Part shown: piece by piece, positions 58,469 through 64,000 of the stretch
Numbering within the stretch: position 1 is the first letter of the stretch
Layout of the letters: every line of letters starts with the position of its first letter
Source of the DNA: Mesonia oceanica
Lineage (GTDB): Bacteria > Bacteroidota > Bacteroidia > Flavobacteriales > Flavobacteriaceae
DNA: 64,000 nt
Direction of reading: 5' to 3'
Assembly (NCBI RefSeq): GCF_902499555.1
Contig: NZ_CABVMM010000005.1
Coordinates: 186,001 to 250,000, forward strand
Translations under genes and position numbers: made by a program
The notes under the pieces: model-generated
What the model was told of the DNA's origin: nothing
The model's input: only the letters and a program-made list of their open reading frames with translations
The model's database searches: none

Positions 58469-59326
58469 ATGATTACTCAAGAACAATTTCAAAAAGAAGT
58501 AGATTTAATTATAAAAAATGCCATTCGTGAAGACGTAGGTGACGGCGATCATAGCTCCTTGGCATGTATCCCTGCATATGCTAAAGGAAAAGCTAAACTT
58601 CTAGTTAAAGATAATGGGATTTTAGCTGGGGTTAATTTTGCATATCAAGTATTTCAATATGTAGATAAAGAATTAATTGTAGAGAAATTTATAGATGATG
58701 GTGAGCAAATTGTGGATGGGGATGTAGCTTTATATGTATCGGGAAATAGCCAGTCTATATTAAAAGCAGAACGGTTGGTTTTAAATGCGATGCAGCGCAT
58801 GAGTGCTGTTGCTACCAAGACTCATGAGTTTGCCAAGATTTTAAAAGGGACAAAAACTAAAATTTTAGATACACGAAAAACCACTCCCGGTTTACGTGCA
58901 CTGGAAAAATGGGCCGTAAAAATAGGTGGAGGTGAAAATCACCGGTTTGCTTTGTATGATATGATCATGTTAAAGGATAACCATATTGATTTTGCCGGCG
59001 GAATTACCAAAGCAATCGATAAAACTAAATTGTACTTAAAGGAAAAGGACTTAGACTTAAAAATTATTGTGGAAGCCAGAAATCTGGATGAAATTGAAGA
59101 AATATTGAGTAACTCCGGTGTACACCGTATTTTAATTGATAACTTTAATTATGAAGATACCAAAAAGGCTGTTCAATTAATCGATGGAAAATGCCAAACT
59201 GAATCAAGTGGTGGAATTACTTTAGAAACCGCTAAAAATTATGCCGATTGTGGAGTAGATTTTATTTCCAGTGGAGCATTAACCCATTCGGTTTATAATT
59301 TGGATTTGAGCTTAAAGGCAGTGTAA
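58469..59326 (+). CDS. nadC: Nicotinate-nucleotide pyrophosphorylase (carboxylating)
   Basis: 285 residues. Phosphoribosyl-binding and quinolinate-binding motifs: I-R-E-D-V-G-D-G-D-H-S-S (near 22), D-T-R-K-T-T-P-G-L-R near residue 135, G-G-G-E-N-H-R (near 154) and L-K-D-N-H-I. It transfers phosphoribose to quinolinate, making NaMN in de novo NAD synthesis. The next gene, a BrkB-type protein, starts directly after its stop. Confidence 0.96.
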   Translation: MITQEQFQKEVDLIIKNAIREDVGDGDHSSLACIPAYAKGKAKLLVKDNGILAGVNFAYQVFQYVDKELIVEKFIDDGEQIVDGDVALYVSGNSQSILKAERLVLNAMQRMSAVATKTHEFAKILKGTKTKILDTRKTTPGLRALEKWAVKIGGGENHRFALYDMIMLKDNHIDFAGGITKAIDKTKLYLKEKDLDLKIIVEARNLDEIEEILSNSGVHRILIDNFNYEDTKKAVQLIDGKCQTESSGGITLETAKNYADCGVDFISSGALTHSVYNLDLSLKAV

Positions 59327-60247
59327 ATGTCTGAAGAAGTAGAGAAAAAACTTAAAAAAATTCCTGGGCTTAGTTGGTTTGTTAAGAAAGCCAAGAAAGT
59401 CATTTTACCCGGTTTAGAGGGCTTATCGCTTTACGACCTTTGGGAGATTTATTCCGTAGGAATTATCAAAGGGACTTTTTCTACACGGGCAGGATCAATC
59501 GCTTTTAGTTTTTTTATGGCGATATTTCCTTTTTTGCTGTTTATTTTAAATTTAATCCCCTACGTATGGTTCATCGACGATTTTCAATTGCAAGTGTTGG
59601 TGTTTATGGACACGCTTTTACCGCCGCAAACTTCAGAATTTTTCAATGAGATTTTTGCCGATATCGTTAATACTCCACGTGCCGGATTGCTATCTTTTAC
59701 CTTTTTTCTTTCTATTTTTTTAATGACCAATGGTATCAATGCCATCTTCACCGGCTTTGAATTTTCCTATCATACCACCATCAACAGATCTATTGTCAGG
59801 CAATACCTAGTTGCGCTGGGAACCTCAATTATTATTGCGCTAATGTTGCTTTTTGCGGTTATTGCATTTGTGTATTTAACTTATATTATTGAAGATTTAA
59901 AAGCAATTGGCATATTTTCTGATAATCTTTATTGGGCAAAGATGGGAAGGTACTTGGTTTTTATCCTTTTAATTTATAATGCGGTGGCCACTTTATATTA
60001 TTTTGGTACCAAAGAAGGAAGAAATTCACGTTACTTTTCTGTAGGAGCGTTTTTTACAACGCTCTTAATTATGCTCACGACGTTTTTGTTTTCTATTTAC
60101 ATTGAAAACTTTAGCACATACAACAAACTTTACGGTTCTATTGGAGCATTGTTAATTTTGATGGTTTATATCTGGCTTAATGCTAATATTTTGTTATTAG
60201 GCTTTGAATTAAATGCATCAATTAACCGTTTGAAACAAAATTTTTAA
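59327..60247 (+). CDS. YihY/BrkB-family inner-membrane protein (copy 2)
   Basis: 306 residues with six membrane spans. Shared landmarks with the copy at 40229: S-I-A-F-S-F-F-M-A-I-F-P near residue 60, T-N-G-I-N-A-I-F-T-G-F-E near 150, and Y-G-S-I-G-A-L-L-I-L-M-V-Y-I-W-L-N near 270. The N-terminal 40 residues are a charged cytoplasmic extension. It abuts nadC with zero spacing, a common arrangement in flavobacteria. Function unknown. Confidence 0.88.
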   Translation: MSEEVEKKLKKIPGLSWFVKKAKKVILPGLEGLSLYDLWEIYSVGIIKGTFSTRAGSIAFSFFMAIFPFLLFILNLIPYVWFIDDFQLQVLVFMDTLLPPQTSEFFNEIFADIVNTPRAGLLSFTFFLSIFLMTNGINAIFTGFEFSYHTTINRSIVRQYLVALGTSIIIALMLLFAVIAFVYLTYIIEDLKAIGIFSDNLYWAKMGRYLVFILLIYNAVATLYYFGTKEGRNSRYFSVGAFFTTLLIMLTTFLFSIYIENFSTYNKLYGSIGALLILMVYIWLNANILLLGFELNASINRLKQNF

Positions 60248-60274
60248 TATTTTAAGGGTCTAAAATTATTGATT

Positions 60275-60838
60275 ATGAAAAAAATACTGGGAATTATTAT
60301 GATTTTTTGTGTGGTGGCCGTGTCTTCTGCACAAAAAAAAGTAGGAGGGGTAACCTTACCTGCCTCTGAAACTTTTGGCGAATATACCGTGAAATTGAAT
60401 GGTGCGGGTGTACGCGAAAAACTTTGGATAGATCTTTATGCTGGAGGTTTGTATTTAACCACTCCATCAAGTGATGCCAATCAAATAATGGATGCAGATG
60501 AAGCGATGGCTGTAAAATTGCATATAGTTTCCAAATTAATCAGTAGTGATAAAATGATTAATGCCGTTGAAGAAGGTTTTGAGAATTCAACCGAAGGAAA
60601 TATCGCTCCATTGGAAAGCAGAATAAAAAAATTCATAGGTTTCTTTAAAGAAGAAATCAATAAAGGGGATGTATTTGATATTACCTATCAGCCTGGAAAA
60701 GGAGTAGTAGCTTATAAAAACGGTAAAGAAAAAGGAACTGTGGAAGGAATGGACTTTAAAAAAGCCCTTTTCGGTATTTGGTTGTCCAATCGCCCCGCAG
60801 ATGATGATTTAAAAGAAGGAATGCTAGGTAAAGACTAA
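60275..60838 (+). CDS. Secreted chalcone-isomerase-like protein
   Basis: 187 residues from the ATG at 60275. Signal peptide ends at S-S-A-Q near residue 20. The body follows the bacterial chalcone-isomerase-like pattern: G-V-T-L-P-A-S, L-N-G-A-G-V-R-E-K-L-W-I-D-L-Y-A-G-G-L-Y-L, then K-L-H-I-V-S-K-L-I-S-S-D-K-M, and a late A-L-F-G-I-W-L-S-N-R-P-A-D-D-D-L-K. Bacterial members likely bind fatty acids or other hydrophobic ligands instead of chalcones. The next gene starts 4 nt downstream. Confidence 0.85.
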   Translation: MKKILGIIMIFCVVAVSSAQKKVGGVTLPASETFGEYTVKLNGAGVREKLWIDLYAGGLYLTTPSSDANQIMDADEAMAVKLHIVSKLISSDKMINAVEEGFENSTEGNIAPLESRIKKFIGFFKEEINKGDVFDITYQPGKGVVAYKNGKEKGTVEGMDFKKALFGIWLSNRPADDDLKEGMLGKD

Positions 60839-60842
60839 TCTA

Positions 60843-61265
60843 ATGAATGTAAAAGCCCTATTTCTATTTTTATGTTTTCCAGCATTAATGTTAGGACAAA
60901 GTGTGTTGGGAAATTGGAAAATAATTAAAAAAGAAACCGGAGAAGCTCGTTCTATCGTCAAAATCTATGAAGAAGACGGAGAAGTATATGGTAGAGTAAC
61001 TCGCATTTTAAACGAAGAAAAGCGCGATAAACTTTGTACCAAATGTAAAGGAGAAGATAAAAATAAAAAGATAGAAGGATTGGTGTTGATGAAGCATTTT
61101 CATAAGGATGGAGAACGCTATGTAGATGGAACCATTATGAATCCTGACGATGGTAAAGTATATCGGTCTAAAATTTGGTTAGATGAAGATAATCCTGATC
61201 TCTTAAATGTAAGAGGCTATGTAGGTATATTTTATAAAACCGTTCAATGGCAACGAGATAAATAA
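60843..61265 (+). CDS. DUF2147 family secreted protein
   Basis: 140 residues with a short signal peptide (ending M-L-G-Q). The DUF2147 pattern is clear: V-L-G-N-W-K-I near residue 22, V-K-I-Y-E-E-D-G-E-V-Y-G-R-V, a C-T-K-C-K-G pair, L-V-L-M-K-H-F and a lipocalin-like D-G-K-V-Y-R-S-K-I-W ending with L-N-V-R-G-Y-V-G-I-F. A periplasmic beta-barrel fold is predicted; function unknown. Operon with the chalcone-isomerase-like gene (4-nt gap). Confidence 0.88.
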   Translation: MNVKALFLFLCFPALMLGQSVLGNWKIIKKETGEARSIVKIYEEDGEVYGRVTRILNEEKRDKLCTKCKGEDKNKKIEGLVLMKHFHKDGERYVDGTIMNPDDGKVYRSKIWLDEDNPDLLNVRGYVGIFYKTVQWQRDK

Positions 61266-61293
61266 AAAAATCCGGCAATTTGCCGGATTTTTT
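61266..61293. terminator. Bidirectional terminator between DUF2147 and OsmC genes
   Basis: AAAAATCCGGCAA pairs with TTGCCGGATTTTT; A- and T-runs on both sides. It lies between convergent genes. Confidence 0.88.
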
Positions 61294-61315
61294 ATGCTAA
61301 CTAAATATTTTAATC

Positions 61316-61726
61316 TTAGTTTAAGGTATAATCTAAAGTGATTTCGGTATTTAAAAGTTTAGAAACCGGACAACTTTCTTTAGCTTTTGTAGCAATTTCT
61401 TTAAATTTTTCTTCAGAAATATTAGGTACTTTAGCAGATAGTATTAAATGAGATTTACTAATTGCACCATCTTTAAAAGTAACCTCAGATTTAGTTTTTA
61501 GTTCATCTGCAGGAAAATCTTGCTCTGCTAAAAATGCTGAAAGTTGCATCGTAAAACACCCTGAATGTGCTGCCCCAATTAATTCTTCCGGATTGGTTCC
61601 TTTTCCATCTTCGAAGCGTGTTTTATAAGAATATTGTGTTTCCTCTAAAATTCCACTTTCAGTAGATAAATGTCCTTTTCCTTCTTTTAAAGTTCCTTGC
61701 CAAACGGCTGTTGCTTTTCTAATCAT
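61316..61726 (-). CDS. osmC: OsmC-family peroxiredoxin
   Basis: 136 residues, the usual size. Two redox cysteines occur in A-A-H-S-G-C-F-T-M and K-E-S-C-P-V-S-K, with the catalytic Arg in the N-terminal sheet (Y-K-T-R-F). OsmC proteins reduce organic hydroperoxides using a dihydrolipoyl or thiol donor and act in stress protection in the cytoplasm. Divergent from priA with a 133-nt gap. Confidence 0.92.
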   Translation of the reverse strand: MIRKATAVWQGTLKEGKGHLSTESGILEETQYSYKTRFEDGKGTNPEELIGAAHSGCFTMQLSAFLAEQDFPADELKTKSEVTFKDGAISKSHLILSAKVPNISEEKFKEIATKAKESCPVSKLLNTEITLDYTLN

Positions 61727-61809
61727 ATTTTTTATTTTAAAATTAAGTAGACTTTCGCATTCAGGAAAACTATTATTAAAAGCTTAACGAATTTCAATTT
61801 TAAAATAAC

Positions 61810-61839
61810 TTGACGCTCTCCCAAAGAAAACTATTTTTG
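61810..61839 (+). promoter_or_regulatory. Promoter of priA
   Basis: TTG (61810-61812), exactly 19 nt spacer, then TATTTTTG (61832-61839). This is a full match to the Bacteroidota sigma-70 consensus, 20 nt before the ATG. Confidence 0.75.
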
Positions 61840-61859
61840 TAATAGAAACTTGAATCCTG

Positions 61860-64000
61860 ATGCAAGCATTTGCCAATGTTATTTTACCGCTTCACTTAGA
61901 CCAGCTGTTTACCTATCAAATAGCAGAAGAAGATATCGCTATATTGAAAGTGGGAATGCGCGTGGCAGTTCCTTTTGGCAAATCTAAGGTCTATACCGGA
62001 GTAGTCGCTAAAATTCACCATGAAGCTCCACAACATTATGAAGCTAAATTAATTGAAGAAATTTTAGATGAACGAGCTATCGTTACAAAACAGCAGCTTA
62101 AGTTTTGGTCTTGGATTGCTTCTTATTATATGTGTGCAGAAGGAGAAGTGATGAAAGCTGCATTGCCTAGTGCCTTTTTGTTGGAAAGTGAAACGGTCGT
62201 GGAACTTAATAAAAAAGGTGAATTTGATGAAGAGGAGTTAACCGATGAGGAATTCTTGATAGTAGAAGCACTTCAAAATCAATCTCTCTTGAAAATTCAT
62301 GAAGTGATGCAGATTTTAGAAAAGAAAACTGTACTTCCCGTATTGAACAGTTTGGTAGCAAAAAATGCAATTATTGTTAATCAAGAACTTTATAAGCAAT
62401 ACAAACCCAAACTTATTAAATATATACGCTTAACTTCAGCATTTAGCGGAGAACAAAAACTTCATGAATTACTGGAAGAATTAAGTAATGCACCTAAGCA
62501 ACGGGAAATTATACTTCAGCTTTTTTCACTTCAAGCGAAGTTAAAAAAGCCTATTGAGAAAAAGCAATTGATAAAAGAAAGTGGTGCTTCCGCTTCTTCA
62601 ATTAAATCACTTATCGATAAAGCGGTATTGGAAGAATATACGCTTCAAAAAGACCGAGTAAATTTTGAAGGGGAGGTCAACGATATTCAGCTTCATTTTA
62701 ATGAGGAACAACAGCAAGCTTATTCAGAAATAAAAAACCATTTTCAGAACAATCAAGTTACCTTGTTGCATGGGGTGACTTCTTCAGGAAAAACAGAAGT
62801 TTACATCAAATTAATAGAAGAAGTTATAGCGAAGGGAAAGCAGGTTCTCTATTTGCTTCCTGAAATCGCGTTGACTACGCAACTTATTAGTAGGTTACAA
62901 GCTTACTTTGGGCAAGAAGTATTGGTGTATCACAGTAAATATTCTGTAAACGAACGGGTTGAAGTTTATAAACATGTACTTCATCATACCAAAGGAAAAA
63001 TTGTGATAGGAGCGAGGTCTTCTATTTTTCTACCCTTTCAGGAGCTGGGATTAATTATTATAGATGAATCTCATGAAGCTACTTTTAAACAATACGATCC
63101 TGCACCAAGATACCAAGCTCGGGATACTGCTGTCGTATTAGCGAATTTTTTTAAAAGTAAGTTGTTGTTGGGCTCTGCAACACCAAGTTTGGAGAGTTAT
63201 CACAATACCGAAGTGCATAAATATGAATTGGTAAAACTCACTAAGCGCTTCGGGAATGTGCTTCCGCCTAAGATTGAACTGGTCGATATTAAAGAAAAGC
63301 ATAAAAAAAGAAAAATGACCGGTCATTTCTCTGATAGATTGTTAGAAGAAATGAAAGAAACCTTGGCAGAAGGTAAGCAAGTAATTCTTTTTCAGAATAG
63401 AAGAGGTTTTTCTCCAATTTTAGAGTGCAACACCTGTGGGCATTCTCCACAATGTCCCAATTGCGATGTAAGTTTAACCTATCATCAGCATAACAATTCA
63501 TTGCGTTGCCATTATTGTGGTTATCATATGGCGATGCAACAACAATGTATTGCATGTGGAAGTAACGATATTACCACCAAAGGTTTTGGGACAGAACAGG
63601 TAGAAACGGAGTTGGAAGCCTTGTTTCCCGATCATAAAATTGGCCGGATGGATTTAGATACCACGCGTGGGAAATACGGCTACGAAAAAATTATCACTGC
63701 TTTTGAACAGCAACAAATCGATATTTTGGTAGGAACACAAATGTTAACCAAAGGGCTCGATTTTAGAAATGTAGATTTGGTAGGGGTGATGAATGCCGAT
63801 AGTTTATTGAATTTCCCTGATTTTAGGGCGCACGAACGAAGTTTTCAATTGTTATTGCAAGTAGCAGGTAGGGCAGGACGTACCAAAGAGCGAGGGAAAG
63901 TACTCATCCAAACGTATAACCCATATCATCAAATCCTTCAGCAAGTATCTTCCAACAATTATGAGGCGATGTATAAAGAACAAATGGATGATCGCTATAA
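61860..64000 (+). CDS. priA: Primosomal protein N' (replication restart helicase), 3' truncated by window end
   Basis: Open from the ATG at 61860 to the window end, 713 codons visible of about 815 expected. The N-terminal 3'-DNA-binding domain begins M-Q-A-F-A-N-V-I-L-P-L. The helicase core has Walker A H-G-V-T-S-S-G-K-T-E-V and DESHEATFKQ. A zinc-binding insert holds eight cysteines (C-N-T-C, C-P-N-C, C-H-Y-C, C-I-A-C). Later motifs G-T-E-Q, D-x-D-T-T-R-G-K and A-G-R-A-G-R are present. PriA reloads DnaB at stalled forks. Full-match promoter upstream. Confidence 0.96.
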   Translation, partial: MQAFANVILPLHLDQLFTYQIAEEDIAILKVGMRVAVPFGKSKVYTGVVAKIHHEAPQHYEAKLIEEILDERAIVTKQQLKFWSWIASYYMCAEGEVMKAALPSAFLLESETVVELNKKGEFDEEELTDEEFLIVEALQNQSLLKIHEVMQILEKKTVLPVLNSLVAKNAIIVNQELYKQYKPKLIKYIRLTSAFSGEQKLHELLEELSNAPKQREIILQLFSLQAKLKKPIEKKQLIKESGASASSIKSLIDKAVLEEYTLQKDRVNFEGEVNDIQLHFNEEQQQAYSEIKNHFQNNQVTLLHGVTSSGKTEVYIKLIEEVIAKGKQVLYLLPEIALTTQLISRLQAYFGQEVLVYHSKYSVNERVEVYKHVLHHTKGKIVIGARSSIFLPFQELGLIIIDESHEATFKQYDPAPRYQARDTAVVLANFFKSKLLLGSATPSLESYHNTEVHKYELVKLTKRFGNVLPPKIELVDIKEKHKKRKMTGHFSDRLLEEMKETLAEGKQVILFQNRRGFSPILECNTCGHSPQCPNCDVSLTYHQHNNSLRCHYCGYHMAMQQQCIACGSNDITTKGFGTEQVETELEALFPDHKIGRMDLDTTRGKYGYEKIITAFEQQQIDILVGTQMLTKGLDFRNVDLVGVMNADSLLNFPDFRAHERSFQLLLQVAGRAGRTKERGKVLIQTYNPYHQILQQVSSNNYEAMYKEQMDDRY

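Overview
This is a chromosomal window from a low-GC member of the Bacteroidota, almost certainly a marine-type Flavobacteriaceae (class Flavobacteriia). The pointers are: a type IX secretion (T9SS) C-terminal sorting domain, lipoproteins with an acidic stretch after the lipid cysteine, promoters of the Bacteroidota form (TTG, about 19 nt, TAnnTTTG), no clear Shine-Dalgarno sequences, a bacillithiol-pathway BshB1, a mevalonate-pathway HMG-CoA synthase, and family-typical genes such as YfhO, DUF4834 and a LuxC-like reductase facing a ferredoxin. There are no rRNAs, no CRISPR array and no recognisable prophage or insertion sequence.

Layout. (1) 1-11.7 kb is the accessory and most unusual part: the last codons of a secreted protein, a chimeric mini-ORF, a diheme cytochrome c peroxidase, a 2699-residue secreted protein that carries BOTH a PhoD-type and a PhoX-type alkaline phosphatase domain around LamG and jelly-roll modules, and a secreted leucine-rich-repeat protein. 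A 142-bp repeat (1-142 and 10633-10774) with a chimeric junction shows that the left edge of the window is the seam of a tandem duplication of about 10.6 kb. (2) 11.8-17.4 kb, mostly minus strand: a surface-type lipoprotein, tRNA-His with two acceptor-stem mismatches, bshB1, an NhaC antiporter, two abutting membrane paralogues and the YbaB/EbfC protein. (3) 17.4-22.1 kb: oligopeptidase B and a PLP-enzyme pair (cysteine-synthase-fold enzyme plus an alpha-oxoamine-synthase-fold acyltransferase) that I infer makes the sulfonolipid precursor capnine. (4) 22.1-29.4 kb: a few envelope proteins, then a YfhO / glycosyltransferase / flippase operon for surface glycan. (5) 29.5-41.9 kb: a very basic secreted protein, uvrA, an ECF-type sigma factor with a 49-residue follower, an endonuclease III without Fe-S cysteines, HMG-CoA synthase, bcp, aroB, proline dehydrogenase, a BrkB-type membrane protein and a DJ-1/PfpI protein. 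(6) 41.9-50.8 kb: RlpA and two small envelope proteins, then serA-serC-LuxC-like reductase facing a ferredoxin, a pentapeptide protein, purB and a sirtuin coupled to a helical-repeat protein. (7) 50.9-64 kb: a lipoprotein with three CHRD domains, trmH, a DEAD-box helicase, rdgB, rlmH, nadC, a second BrkB protein, small envelope proteins, OsmC and the 5' part of priA, which runs off the right end.

How it fits together. Most of the window is housekeeping (DNA repair, serine, purine, NAD and isoprenoid synthesis, tRNA/rRNA modification) interspersed with envelope functions. The phosphatase / cytochrome peroxidase block is the part most likely to be previously undescribed. Three kinds of palindromic intergenic element (35.5, 37.7 and 43.5 kb) look like dispersed repeats.
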